Notes: a model not told the origin generated them from the sequence alone. 64,000 nt of DNA from Halococcus salifodinae DSM 8989 (GCF_000336935.1 NZ_AOME01000014.1:28923-92922), one strand, 5' to 3'. Shown: positions 35,519 to 44,247, counted from the first letter of the stretch. Program-made: numbers and translations.

Positions 35519-37080
35519 GCGACCGCGGTACGGGGGCGTTCAACCCGTTCACGACGGCGCTCGACGCCCAGCGCCGGAGCTTCGAGGCCGCCGCCGAGGC
35601 GGTCGAGAAGACCACGGTCGCGCCCGAGCAGTTGAACCAGATGCTCTCGGTCGAGGTGGGCGAGACCCCGAGCGAAGTAGTGTATACCGAGAACAAGCTC
35701 GAACTCCTCCACTACGAGCCGCGGACCGACGAACAGCACGACGTGCCGATCCTCGTGATTTACGCGCTGATCAACAAGCCGTTCATCCTCGACCTCCAGC
35801 CCGACCGGTCGGTGATCCGGCGGCTCCTGGAGGCGGGCTTCGACGTCTACATGATCGACTGGAACGAACCCTCCAGGCTCGATCAGCATCTCACCCTCGA
35901 CGACTACGTGAACCGATACATCGAGAACTGCGTCGACGAAGTCCGCGAGGAGTCGGACCAGGATTCGATCAATATTCTGGGCTACTGCATGGGTGGTACG
36001 ATGTCGGCGATGTACGCCGCGCTCCACCCCGAGAAGGTCCGGAATCTCGGGCTGATGGCCGCCGGGCTCTGTTTCGACGACACTGGAGGAGTACTCGAAC
36101 TCTGGGGCGACGAGGAGTTCTTCTCGCCCGACGAACTCCGGGCGACCTACGGCAACGCACCCGCGGAGATGCTCGATGTGGGCTTCGCGTTGATGGATCC
36201 CGTCTCGAACTACGTCTCGAAGTACGTCCGCCTGTACGACAACCTCGACAACGACGACTTCGTCGAAAACTTCGGGCGGATGGAGCGGTGGCTCTCGGAG
36301 GGAATCGATGTCGCGGGCGCGACGTTCGCCCAGTTCGTCGAGGACATCTATCAGGACAACAAGCTCTACGAGAACGAGCTGTACCTCGGCGGTGAGCGAA
36401 CCGCCGGTTCGCGATCCTCGTCGGGCGAGCGAAGCGAGGCGCAACCAGAGGGAGCGTGGTCCGAGACGCCTTCGGCGTCTCGTCATCACGAGAGGCGCGA
36501 CGCGCCTCTCGAACGACCTCGGAACGGCGAACGGCGAAGCCGTGAGCGAAGCGAGTCCGACGGCGGCGAGCGCGCTGACGGCGGCGAGCACGTCGATCTC
36601 GCGAACATCGACATGCCCGTCCTCCAGATCACCGGCGAGTACGACCATCTCATCCCCTCCGAGACGAGCAAACCGTTCAACGACGTCATCGCGAGCGAGG
36701 ACACCGCAATCATCGAGTATCCGACGGGCCACATCGGGCTCTCGGTCTCGGGTAGCTCCCACGAGAACGTCTGGCCGCAGGTCTGCGAGTGGTTCGAGGA
36801 ACGGTCACAGCTCGACACCGAGGCCGCCGAAATAGAAATCGAGAGTGCGAGCGAAACGGCCGACGACGTGGCCGCTAGCGATGATGGAAGCGACGCAGAG
36901 GCTGACGACGAGTCGGGTCTCGAAACCGTTTCCGGGATCGGTGACACCTACGCCGCGCGGCTACGCGGGGCGGGGGTCGAGACGACCGCGGACCTCGCGG
37001 CCGCCGACGCTGCAACTGTTGCCGACGCTGCCGAAGTGTCCGAGAGTCGCGCTACCGAGTGGATCGAACAGGCGTCCTGA
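35515..37080 (+). CDS. phaC: PHA synthase catalytic subunit PhaC with repeat-derived insert and HhH tail
   Basis: 521-residue class III synthase that polymerises (R)-3-hydroxyacyl-CoA on granules. The lipase-like box GYCMGG carries catalytic Cys158, with Asp377 in GEYDHLIP and His406 in GHIGLSVSG. Between LYLGG (residue ~293) and [13 protein letters not shown] (~362) lie ~70 Arg/Ser/Glu-rich residues coded by structured repeat DNA. The insert is in frame and precedes the Asp/His part of the triad, so the enzyme may still fold with a surface loop. Residues ~460-521 contain a helix-hairpin-helix-like domain ([19 protein letters not shown]) after an acidic linker. Confidence 0.93.
   Translation: MSDRGTGAFNPFTTALDAQRRSFEAAAEAVEKTTVAPEQLNQMLSVEVGETPSEVVYTENKLELLHYEPRTDEQHDVPILVIYALINKPFILDLQPDRSVIRRLLEAGFDVYMIDWNEPSRLDQHLTLDDYVNRYIENCVDEVREESDQDSINILGYCMGGTMSAMYAALHPEKVRNLGLMAAGLCFDDTGGVLELWGDEEFFSPDELRATYGNAPAEMLDVGFALMDPVSNYVSKYVRLYDNLDNDDFVENFGRMERWLSEGIDVAGATFAQFVEDIYQDNKLYENELYLGGERTAGSRSSSGERSEAQPEGAWSETPSASRHHERRDAPLERPRNGERRSRERSESDGGERADGGEHVDLANIDMPVLQITGEYDHLIPSETSKPFNDVIASEDTAIIEYPTGHIGLSVSGSSHENVWPQVCEWFEERSQLDTEAAEIEIESASETADDVAASDDGSDAEADDESGLETVSGIGDTYAARLRGAGVETTADLAAADAATVADAAEVSESRATEWIEQAS
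36391..36600 (+). repeat. Structured repeat inserted in frame in phaC
   Basis: Hairpins with three-base loops at 36396-36412 (7 bp, loop GCC), 36462-36482 (9 bp, loop TTC), 36489-36511 (10 bp, loop GAC) and 36531-36543 (5 bp, loop GAA). GCGAGCGAAGCGAG occurs at about 36425 and again at about 36544. The hairpin at 36489-36511 has the same outer flanks as the fifth hairpin of the 14.9 kb array. CGATCCTCGTCGG (36411-36424) also occurs in the AAA ATPase tail. The protein it encodes is low-complexity, unlike the flanking PhaC sequence. Confidence 0.8.
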
Positions 37081-37113
37081 GTTGCGGCCAACGGGTTGTA
37101 GAAAGAACGCTTT

Positions 37114-38073
37114 TCAGCCGTCGAGCGGTCGGATGGGGACCGGACGCGGGCCGTGATCGGTCCCCTCGACGACCGCCTCGACGCCGAACACATCGGCGAG
37201 CAGTCCCTCGGTCACGACGTCGGCCGGCGGGCCCCAGTCGTAGACCGCGCCGTCTTTGAGCGCGATGAGGTAGTCAGCGAAGCGTGCAGCCTGGGCGATG
37301 TCGTGGAGCACGACCGCGACGGTGACGCCCTTCTCACGGTTCAGCCGTCGTACCGTTTCCATCACCCGAAGCTGGTGATGGAGATCGAGGAAGGTGGTGG
37401 GCTCGTCGAGCAGGAGGACGTCGGTTTCTTGGGCGAGCACCATCCCGATCCACGCGAGCTGGCGCTGGCCGCCGCTGAGCTGGCCGACTTCGGTGTCACG
37501 GAGGTGATCGATCCCCGCGAGGTCGATCGCGCGCTCGACCGCGGCGCGATCGGCGTCGTCGACCGACTCGAACGTGCCGCGATACGGGTATCGGCCGTGA
37601 GAGACGAGGTCCTCGACGGTGATCGAGCCGGGCGAGTCGTTCTCTTGGGAGAGGTGGCCGAGTTCGCGGGCGAGCTCCTTCGAGCCGTACTCGTTGATCG
37701 CGCGGCCGTTCAGCGCGACCGCGCCGCCGTCGGGCGCGAGGTGATCGGAGAGCGTTTTGAGCAGCGTCGACTTCCCGGAGCCGTTCGGGCCGACGAGCGC
37801 CGTCATCTCGCCCTCGGGGATGTCGACACGCGTACACTCGACGACCGGCTCCTCGGTGGTCGGATAGCTGATGGCGAGATCCTCGCCGACGAGCGCACTC
37901 CGTGGCGGCTCCGCGTCGTCCGCCGCGGCTTGACGATGGACCGCCTCGCTTGCAGCCGACGCCGCGGTCACACCACCGTCGGTCACGCGAGGCGAGTCCG
38001 ACGTGGATCGCGAATCGGCGGTTCGCTCGTCCTCGTCGGTCGTCGCCGATCCAGTCCGTCGCTCGTCGTCCAT
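37114..38073 (-). CDS. Iron/cobalamin-type ABC importer ATP-binding protein (FecE/BtuD-like)
   Basis: 319 residues. An ~60-residue Ser/Thr/Asp-rich N-terminus precedes the ATPase core. Walker A VGPNGSGKST, Q-loop LGHLSQENDSPG, signature LSGGQRQLAWIGMVLAQ, Walker B VLLLDEPTTFLDLHHQL, and HDIAQAARFADYLIAL as the H-loop are those of siderophore/heme/B12 importers. It ends about 30 bases after phaC converges on it. A DtxR-like palindrome overlaps its promoter. The tandem binding-protein genes lie just upstream, but no permease gene is present. Confidence 0.92.
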   Translation of the reverse strand: MDDERRTGSATTDEDERTADSRSTSDSPRVTDGGVTAASAASEAVHRQAAADDAEPPRSALVGEDLAISYPTTEEPVVECTRVDIPEGEMTALVGPNGSGKSTLLKTLSDHLAPDGGAVALNGRAINEYGSKELARELGHLSQENDSPGSITVEDLVSHGRYPYRGTFESVDDADRAAVERAIDLAGIDHLRDTEVGQLSGGQRQLAWIGMVLAQETDVLLLDEPTTFLDLHHQLRVMETVRRLNREKGVTVAVVLHDIAQAARFADYLIALKDGAVYDWGPPADVVTEGLLADVFGVEAVVEGTDHGPRPVPIRPLDG

Positions 38074-38078
38074 GCGTT

Positions 38079-38092
38079 TTAGGTCTCCCTAA
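38079..38092. promoter_or_regulatory. DtxR/IdeR-like operator before the ABC ATPase
   Basis: Perfect inverted repeat TTAGG-TCTC-CCTAA, five bases upstream of the ATPase start codon. The half-site matches the TTAGG core of DtxR-family iron regulators (Idr/SirR in haloarchaea). The same 5-4-5 design recurs twice before the binding-protein genes. Confidence 0.6.
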
Positions 38093-38149
38093 GGGCTCAA
38101 AACCGTTTCGGCTGTCTCCCTCCGGTGAGGACGCACCGAGCAGCCATTA

Positions 38150-39433
38150 CTAGTTACCGGTGACGATACGCGCCACGCGACCGCGGTCGAACAGCTGCTC
38201 GTCGTCGGGGATGTCGGGATAGGGGTTCCCGTCGGTGTACTCCGGCCACTCGCCGAACTGCTCGGGGTAGAGCTGCTTTGCCCCCATTTCGAGCTGGAAG
38301 AGGTTCATGATGGGGCCCTGATAGCGCATTCCAGCAGGGTACACCCGATCGTTCTGCACCGCAGAGAGCTGGCTGCCGACGGAGTGGTCCGCGAGCTGGC
38401 TGCGGATCTCCGCCATGTCGTGGTTCGGCGTGAGCCCCCAGAGATGGAGGATCACGTCCGGATCGGCCTCGAGCATGGTCTCGTAACCGACCGTCCCCCA
38501 CAAATCGGACCAGTCCTCGTCCGCGAACGCGTCGTTCGCGCCCAGCGGCCGAGTGTCGGCCAGCCAGTAGCCGGGCTTGTTGAGATGGTAGGTGTAGAAC
38601 GACCCCTCGCTGAGGGTGACGCGGACAGCGGTCGGGCGCTCGTCCTTCGGCGGCAGACCCTTTTCGATCGTCGATCGGAGGTCCCGGTGGACGGACGCGA
38701 GCGCCTCGTAGCGCTGGCGTTCTTGAAACACCTGGGCGACCTTCCCGAACAGCTCCCAGAGCCCGTAGTACTGGTACGAATCACGGTACGACGATGGTGG
38801 CTCGGCGTGCGTTCCGCTGTAGAAGTTCCCGAACCACGGCGCGACGTTCGCCCCGACTTCCTCGACATCGGCCTGGCTCCAGTTGTCGTTGGTGGCAGCG
38901 TGTGCGGGGTCGGCGAGATGGACGTCGCTACCGAGGCTGTAGAGCTGTTCTTTGGCGAGGCCGTCGCTCAGCGGGTCCGGGAGTCCCTGCCAGTCGAAGG
39001 AGACGCCGTCGAGTCGATCGTAGTAGTGATTCATCGTCGTGCCGGACATCTCGGGCACGTAGACCGCATTCACGGCGTCGCCGTGACCGAGTGCGACCGC
39101 CATATCGGCGTACTGCGGGAAGATCGCGAAGGCGCTCTGCGGTACGGAATCGAATTCGACGGCACCCATCGGAGCCATCGACGCGGTGTAGCTCCCGCCG
39201 CCGCCGGCAGTGGCGTTCGTGTCGGCGTTCGTCTGCGCTCCGTCACTTGCGGAACCGCCGCTGGCGTTGTCGGCGTTCACACTGCTGTTGCCGCCGTCCT
39301 GACCGCCGTTTTCCGTGTCCGAGTTGGCGTTTCCGGAACGGCCGGCACAGCCGGCGAGCAGCCCACCGCCGACGATCGCACCGGCTCTGAGATACGCGCG
39401 TCGCGTCGGCCGTATGGCGTCGCGGTCAGTCAC
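38150..39433 (-). CDS. ABC substrate-binding lipoprotein, second of a tandem pair
   Basis: 427 residues from GTG 39433, which overlaps the stop of the preceding paralogue by 4 bases (GTGA). The open frame extends much further upstream but inside the other gene. Twin-arginine signal RRAYLRAGAIVGGGLLAGC gives export by Tat and lipid anchoring at the cysteine. A long Gly/Asn/Ser/Thr linker follows. The mature domain (ASMAPMGAVEFDSVPQSAF...) is a clustered metal/siderophore type (periplasmic-binding-like) and aligns with the upstream protein. Likely captures a ferric chelate. Confidence 0.88.
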   Translation of the reverse strand: MTDRDAIRPTRRAYLRAGAIVGGGLLAGCAGRSGNANSDTENGGQDGGNSSVNADNASGGSASDGAQTNADTNATAGGGGSYTASMAPMGAVEFDSVPQSAFAIFPQYADMAVALGHGDAVNAVYVPEMSGTTMNHYYDRLDGVSFDWQGLPDPLSDGLAKEQLYSLGSDVHLADPAHAATNDNWSQADVEEVGANVAPWFGNFYSGTHAEPPSSYRDSYQYYGLWELFGKVAQVFQERQRYEALASVHRDLRSTIEKGLPPKDERPTAVRVTLSEGSFYTYHLNKPGYWLADTRPLGANDAFADEDWSDLWGTVGYETMLEADPDVILHLWGLTPNHDMAEIRSQLADHSVGSQLSAVQNDRVYPAGMRYQGPIMNLFQLEMGAKQLYPEQFGEWPEYTDGNPYPDIPDDEQLFDRGRVARIVTGN

Positions 39434-40704
39434 GATTCGCCGTTCCCGTCGACGATGGGCGCGATGCGCTCGGGATCGTACAGCGGACCGGAGACGCGGT
39501 CGGGGTAGACCTGCTCTGCGGCGCGCTGGGTCGTGACGAAGTTCGTGATCGGCCCCTGGTACAGCGGGCCACCGCGGTAGACATCGTCGTTCTCGACGGC
39601 CGTCAGCGCGCTCGCCGTCGAGTTGTTTTTCATGAACTGCACCACGGTGTTCTGGAACTCCTCGGCGGTCTGGCTCTCGTGGCCACGGAACAACAACACC
39701 TCGGGATCGATCTGGAGGAGGGTCTCGAAGTCGACTGCCGAGCGGCTCGCATGGAAGTTCCCGACGTCGGTTTCGGCGAGCGCGTCGCGAACCCCGAGAT
39801 CGCGCCACTGCTTGAAGCTGGTCCCCTCACCGATGAGATACGGGCTGAACTCCTCCGGTTCGTTGCCCGACGCCCACAGGATCGCGACGCTCGGGCGCTC
39901 GCTTTCGTTCGATGGGACGACTTCCGAGAGGTTCGACTGCATCTCGTCGTGGAGTTCCACGAACTGCTCGTAGCGGTCCTCACGCTGGAACATCTCGGCG
40001 AGCTTGCCGAACGCCTCGTAGAGCGTGTAGTACTGGTAGTCCTCGTGCCACGAATAGCCTCGCGAGAAGCTGCTGTTGCCGAAGAAGGGACCGACGTTCG
40101 TCCGGAGTTCCTCGATGTCCGACTGCTTCCATCCCTTGAACCGGTTGAGCAGGAAGTTGGGATCGATGACGTGAACGTCGCCGTCGAGTTCGTAGAACAG
40201 CTCCTTGCTCACGCCGTCGCTCGACAGCGCCTGCATCCCGCTTTTGTCGACCGAAACCCCCGGAACCTCGTCGTAGTACTGGGTGTGATAGCGTTCGGGC
40301 AGCCAGACCGCTTTCGGCGGGGCGACGCCGAGCGCAGCCCCCATATCCGCCCAGCTCCCGTTGTTCGCCACCCACGTCTCGGGAACGCCGTCGAACGTGA
40401 CCTCACCCATCGGCGCGATCGAGACGCTGTAGGAGCTCCCGGTCTCGGTTCCGCTCTGGCCGTCCGTTTCGGTCCCGTTCTCCGTGCCCGTTTGGGCCCC
40501 GGCGTCGGTCCCGTTGCCGGACGCGGTCGCGGTCGATCCGGCTGTCGTGGTGGCCGCCGCAGTGCTTGTCCCGTTCGCGGCGGTCGTCGACTCGTTCCCG
40601 CCCGCGGAGCTGTTGTTCCCATCGCCGTCCCCGTCACTGGAGGTACAGCCCGCAAGCAGTGCACTCGCTGTCGCCGCACCCGTCAGGAACCGTCGTCGTT
40701 GCAT
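39430..40704 (-). CDS. ABC substrate-binding lipoprotein, first of a tandem pair
   Basis: 424 residues. Signal MQRRRFLTGAATASALLAGC combines twin arginines and a lipobox. A ~70-residue Thr/Gly/Asn-rich linker follows, then a binding domain (SIAPMGEVTFDGVPETW, DVHVIDPNFLLNRF, YTLYEAFGKLAEMFQ) paralogous to the next gene. Two DtxR-like sites lie upstream, so iron regulation is likely. Translationally coupled to its paralogue. Two receptors for one ATPase suggest two related ligands. Confidence 0.88.
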   Translation of the reverse strand: MQRRRFLTGAATASALLAGCTSSDGDGDGNNSSAGGNESTTAANGTSTAAATTTAGSTATASGNGTDAGAQTGTENGTETDGQSGTETGSSYSVSIAPMGEVTFDGVPETWVANNGSWADMGAALGVAPPKAVWLPERYHTQYYDEVPGVSVDKSGMQALSSDGVSKELFYELDGDVHVIDPNFLLNRFKGWKQSDIEELRTNVGPFFGNSSFSRGYSWHEDYQYYTLYEAFGKLAEMFQREDRYEQFVELHDEMQSNLSEVVPSNESERPSVAILWASGNEPEEFSPYLIGEGTSFKQWRDLGVRDALAETDVGNFHASRSAVDFETLLQIDPEVLLFRGHESQTAEEFQNTVVQFMKNNSTASALTAVENDDVYRGGPLYQGPITNFVTTQRAAEQVYPDRVSGPLYDPERIAPIVDGNGES

Positions 40705-40709
40705 ACGAT

Positions 40710-40723
40710 TTCGGCGTCCCTAA
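40710..40723. promoter_or_regulatory. Degenerate DtxR-like operator, proximal site
   Basis: TTCGG-CGTC-CCTAA, one mismatch from the 5-4-5 palindrome seen at 38079 and 40745. It begins six bases upstream of the start codon of the first binding-protein gene. Confidence 0.4.
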
Positions 40724-40744
40724 ATCGTACTAAACCTTCCGGTT

Positions 40745-40758
40745 TTAGGCGCTCCTAA
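40745..40758. promoter_or_regulatory. DtxR/IdeR-like operator, distal site
   Basis: Perfect palindrome TTAGG-CGCT-CCTAA, extended by T/A to 40744-40759. It is centred about 47 bases upstream of the binding-protein start and could also affect the divergent amidotransferase gene. Confidence 0.6.
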
Positions 40759-40870
40759 AGACAACGGAGAGACATGCAAACGAGGGATACGACCCGAGAA
40801 TCACCGAGCGTCGTGTCGGTTCCGTGCAGGAACGGAACGTACAACAGGCACGAGCAGTCAATGGAAAACG

Positions 40871-41584
40871 ATGACGCGGCCACGCATCGCCCTGCTCGAT
40901 CCGTCCGAGAACGAGAACACCCGACGGAACTTCCGTCGAGAACTCGACGCCGACCTCGCGGAGTTCGCGGTCCGCGACGGCGTGCCCGACACGTTCGCGT
41001 TCGACGGAGCAGTTGTTCCCGGATCGCGCGCGTCGGTCTACTGGGACGAGCCGTGGATCGATCCTCTCGTCGAGTGGGTCGGGACGGCCGTCGAGCGCGA
41101 CATGCCCGTTCTGGGAGTGTGTTTCGGCCACCAAGTGCTCGCGGCCGCCCTCGGTGGAGAAGTCGCGGACATGGGGAGCTACGAGATCGGCTACCGGGAC
41201 GTCGAGGTGGACGACGATCCGCTGTTCGCGGGCGTCGAGAGCCCCGCCACTGTGTTCACCACCCACTCCGATACCGTGACCGAACTCCCGCCCGGAGCCG
41301 AGCAGATCGCCGAAAACGACTACGGCGTCCACGGGTTCCGGGTCGGCAACGCGGTCGGCGTGCAGTTCCACCCCGAGTACGATCCGGCGACCGCCCGCGA
41401 GGTCACTCGGGGCAAGGACCTCGCCGACGAGCGCATCGATCGGGTGCTCGACGGGATCACCGAAGCGAACTACGCGGCGGCATGCGAGGCCAAAACACTC
41501 TTCGAGAATTTCACCGATTCGGTCCGCGAGGTGCGCGACGGCGGGGGATCGACGGCACGGACTGACGAAGCGGCCGGCGACTGA
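40871..41584 (+). CDS. Class I glutamine amidotransferase (GuaA-type GATase domain)
   Basis: 237-residue stand-alone GATase. Catalytic Cys84 in LGVCFGHQVLA and His167/Glu169 in QFHPEYD form the triad. The family hydrolyses glutamine to feed ammonia to a partner; stand-alone forms also include gamma-glutamyl hydrolases. The length and FTTHSDTVTELPPGAE segment resemble GMP-synthase-like proteins of unknown acceptor. ATG 40871. The divergent iron operon shares its upstream region. Confidence 0.88.
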   Translation: MTRPRIALLDPSENENTRRNFRRELDADLAEFAVRDGVPDTFAFDGAVVPGSRASVYWDEPWIDPLVEWVGTAVERDMPVLGVCFGHQVLAAALGGEVADMGSYEIGYRDVEVDDDPLFAGVESPATVFTTHSDTVTELPPGAEQIAENDYGVHGFRVGNAVGVQFHPEYDPATAREVTRGKDLADERIDRVLDGITEANYAAACEAKTLFENFTDSVREVRDGGGSTARTDEAAGD

Positions 41585-41595
41585 GGGTACGAGGG

Positions 41596-41601
41596 TTTTT
41601 T
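41596..41601 (+). terminator. T-run terminator after the amidotransferase gene
   Basis: Six T on the coding strand, 12 bases after the stop and before the acyl-CoA dehydrogenase start at 41625. GC-rich GCCGCGCGCCGCGAGGCGGC follows. Confidence 0.5.
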
Positions 41602-41624
41602 GCCGCGCGCCGCGAGGCGGCGGT

Positions 41625-42788
41625 ATGCTCGACTACGTGGGGCTGGAGGCAGATCTCGACGAGGAAGAGCGGCTGATCCGGGACACCGCGCGGGAGTTCG
41701 TCGAGGAGCAAGTGAACCCCGACATCGGCGAGCACTTCGAGAACGGCACGTTCCCCGAAGAACTCATCACCGAGATGGGCGAGCTGGGATTTTACGCCCC
41801 GAACCTGGAGGGATACGGCCTGCCTGGCGTCTCCGAGACGGCCTACGGCCTCCTGATGCAGGAGCTGGAGGCGGGCGACTCGGGAATTCGATCAATGGCG
41901 AGTGTCCAGGGCGCACTCGTGATGTACCCGATCCACGCCTACGGCTCCGACGAGCAGAAGGAGCGGTGGCTCGCGGATCTCGGGACCGGCGAGAAAGTCG
42001 GCTGTTTCGGTCTCACCGAACCCGAACACGGCTCGAACCCGTCGGCAATGGAAACTCGCGCGGAGAAAGACGGCGACGAGTACGTGCTCTCGGGATCGAA
42101 GACGTGGATCACGAACTCCCCCATTGCGGATGTTGCGGTGGTCTGGGCGCGCGACACGTCGGCCGAGGACTCACCAGTACGAGGGTTCCTCGTCGAGACC
42201 GATCGGGACGGCGTGAGCACCAACAAGATCGACGAGAAGCTCTCGATGCGCGCCTCCGTCACCGGCGAGATCGGGCTTTCGAACGTCCGGGTGCCCGAGT
42301 CGGCGGTGCTGCCCGGCGTCACAGGAATGAAGGGGCCGCTGTCGTGTCTCACCCAGGCCCGGTACGGCATCACGTGGGGCGCGATCGGCGCGGCACGGGA
42401 CTGCTTCGAGACCGCTCGTGACTACGCCACCGACCGCGAGCAGTTCGACAAGCCGATCGCGAGCTTCCAGCTCCAGCAGGGCAAGCTCGCCGAGATGGCC
42501 ACCGAGATCACGACCGCCCAGCTCCTCTCACACCGCCTCGCCGACCTGAAAGAGCGCGGCGACCTCCGCCCCCAGCAGGTCTCGATGGCGAAGTACAACA
42601 ACGTCAGCATGGCGCGCGATCAGGCGCGAGTGGCCCGCGAGATGCTCGGCGGCAACGGGATCACCCTCGACTACTCGCCGATGCGCCACCTCGCCAACAT
42701 GGAGACAGTCTACACCTACGAGGGGACTCACGACATCCACTCGCTGATCCTCGGGCAGGATCTGACCGGGATTGCGGCGTTCGAATAG
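41625..42788 (+). CDS. Acyl-CoA dehydrogenase, glutaryl-CoA dehydrogenase-like
   Basis: 387-residue flavoprotein. CFGLTEPEHGSNPSAMETRA and WITNSPIADVAVVWA form the FAD/substrate core, and RYGITWGAIGAARDCFETA precedes the C-terminal helical domain. The catalytic base is Glu366 in TYEGTHDIHSLILGQDLTG, the wording of glutaryl-CoA dehydrogenases. It may also act on other short acyl-CoAs. ATG 41625, preceded by a T-run. With the thiolase and ligase genes it fits fatty or aromatic acid breakdown. Confidence 0.92.
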   Translation: MLDYVGLEADLDEEERLIRDTAREFVEEQVNPDIGEHFENGTFPEELITEMGELGFYAPNLEGYGLPGVSETAYGLLMQELEAGDSGIRSMASVQGALVMYPIHAYGSDEQKERWLADLGTGEKVGCFGLTEPEHGSNPSAMETRAEKDGDEYVLSGSKTWITNSPIADVAVVWARDTSAEDSPVRGFLVETDRDGVSTNKIDEKLSMRASVTGEIGLSNVRVPESAVLPGVTGMKGPLSCLTQARYGITWGAIGAARDCFETARDYATDREQFDKPIASFQLQQGKLAEMATEITTAQLLSHRLADLKERGDLRPQQVSMAKYNNVSMARDQARVAREMLGGNGITLDYSPMRHLANMETVYTYEGTHDIHSLILGQDLTGIAAFE

Positions 42789-42809
42789 CACCGGCGAACA
42801 CCAACGAGA

Positions 42810-43199
42810 TCAGTCGCGTTTGCGCCCCACCGGCGGCTCTGCGCTGACGACTTTCCCCAACAGATCGCGCCGGTCGGCTACCGTCCGATAGAGGTCCTCG
42901 CGGCGCTGCTCGTAGTCGGCGAATCCGTTCAGAAAGTCGAATATCTCGGGCGGGACCGTGTCGGTGCGCGTGAGGACCTCCTCGGTGGCCGCCCCACAGG
43001 AGTACACCGTGCCGTCGGTGAGGAGGTGGACACACTCCTCCCAGTCCTCGGGGAGGCGCTCGCGCTCGGTTTCGGAGAGTTCCGAAAAGCCGCGGGGTTC
43101 GAACTCGCCGTTCAGCACGGCCCACTCGGCCCACCACGTGCAAAAGCCACAGTCGTCGTCGTAGACCAGCCGTGGCGCGGATCGGTCGGCACTGCTCAT
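42810..43199 (-). CDS. DCC-family thiol-disulfide oxidoreductase-like protein
   Basis: 129 residues. The namesake motif is YDDDCGFCTWWAEWA near the N-terminus, a CxxC in a thioredoxin-like setting. The rest (LSETERERLPEDWEECVHLL, SCGAATEEVLTR) matches DUF393/DCC proteins of unknown substrate. ATG 43199, convergent with the acyl-CoA dehydrogenase. Confidence 0.87.
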   Translation of the reverse strand: MSSADRSAPRLVYDDDCGFCTWWAEWAVLNGEFEPRGFSELSETERERLPEDWEECVHLLTDGTVYSCGAATEEVLTRTDTVPPEIFDFLNGFADYEQRREDLYRTVADRRDLLGKVVSAEPPVGRKRD

Positions 43200-43298
43200 G
43201 ACGCGAACACGAGCGGGTCACGAAAAACGACATCGGTCGTCGCGGCGATCCGCGGGCGGGCCTCCACTGGCGAAATTACGGGACCGGGCGAGCGCCGG

Positions 43299-43541
43299 TC
43301 AGTGATCGCCGTGGAGGTGGACGCCGTCGTCGTCGACGGTGTCGACCATCTCGTCGCGGAGCGCGTAGGTGTCGTCGTCGGTGTCGCCGAACCCGAGGCT
43401 CGATTTCACCTCGTCGCCCAGGCTCGGATCGAGGTCGACGTAGGCCGTGTCGTCGTCGACGGTGGCGACCGTCCCCACTTCATCGCCGTTGTTGTCCAGT
43501 ACGTCCATCCCCGAATCGATCTCAGAGGTATCCCCCAGCAT
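43299..43541 (-). CDS. Small PRC-barrel-like protein
   Basis: 80 residues from ATG 43541; an in-frame GTG four codons earlier is less likely. The pattern DVLDNNGDEVGTVATVDDDTAYVDLDP is a short beta-barrel of PRC/DUF2171 type, which in haloarchaea often accompanies stress or membrane proteins. The C-terminus is acidic and ends DGVHLHGDH. Stand-alone; role unknown. Confidence 0.75.
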   Translation of the reverse strand: MLGDTSEIDSGMDVLDNNGDEVGTVATVDDDTAYVDLDPSLGDEVKSSLGFGDTDDDTYALRDEMVDTVDDDGVHLHGDH

Positions 43542-43604
43542 GACGATTGTCACAACGAGCGATGACGGGCTATAGCTACTGCCGTCAGGTGCAAGCCACG
43601 CGGG

Positions 43605-44135
43605 TCAGTCCTCGGATCGATCGCTCGACTCTGCCACCGTCATCGATCCCGTATCGGCCACGTCGGTCCAGAAATCGAGCCGATCCTCGGGGTCGAAAAA
43701 CCCCGAGAGTTCGCGGTCGTCCTCGTCGCCACCCGGCGGCGAGCCGGCGTACACCCCGACCGCACCCGCATCGGGATACCCTACCACGTCGGGCTCGTCC
43801 ATCGTCGACAGCACGAGATAGCGGAGCGTCTCGTCGCCGTCGTTCACGATCCGGTGGGCGTGCTCTTCGCCGGTCGGGAGCGCGACGTACGTGCCCGCCG
43901 ACAGCGAGTGCTCCTCGTCGTCGAGGCGCAGGAGACCGGAGCCGGCGAGGACGTACACCGCCTCCTCGTTTTTCGTGTGGTAGTGATACGGCCACGAGCG
44001 CTCGCCGGCAGGGAGCTCGTAGAGGCTACAGCCCAGTTGGTCGCCGCCATCGGCGTCGCCGAGCTGTTTGCGCCGGAAGCCGATGTCGTCGGGGCCGATA
44101 GAACTCCAGTCGAGGTCGGTTTCGTCGACGGGCAT
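43605..44135 (-). CDS. Cupin-domain protein
   Basis: 176 residues with a single cupin barrel: YHYHTKNEEAVYVLAGSG (metal-binding histidines and glutamate) and LPTGEEHAHRIVNDGDE as cupin motif 2. The C-terminus (AGSPPGGDEDDRELSGFFDP) is acidic. Cupins of this type bind sugars or act as small-molecule sensors or isomerases; the substrate is not readable. ATG 44135. Confidence 0.88.
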   Translation of the reverse strand: MPVDETDLDWSSIGPDDIGFRRKQLGDADGGDQLGCSLYELPAGERSWPYHYHTKNEEAVYVLAGSGLLRLDDEEHSLSAGTYVALPTGEEHAHRIVNDGDETLRYLVLSTMDEPDVVGYPDAGAVGVYAGSPPGGDEDDRELSGFFDPEDRLDFWTDVADTGSMTVAESSDRSED

Positions 44136-44247
44136 CGCTCGACACGAGTGGCCACGAGGGGATAGATGCTCGGGCGGACGAAAACCGACGGTGCGCCCCG
44201 CGGTCGGCGATCGCGGGGTAGCAGGGAGCGGCAGGCAGCGAGTGCCG

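Noticed and set aside
36391-36600. Frameshift or pseudogene in phaC
   Set aside because: The frame is continuous through the insert and conserved PhaC sequence resumes in the same frame with Asp and His of the triad.
39430-39808. Frameshifted single binding-protein gene
   Set aside because: Each of the two frames has its own twin-arginine signal and lipobox and a complete binding domain; they are paralogues.
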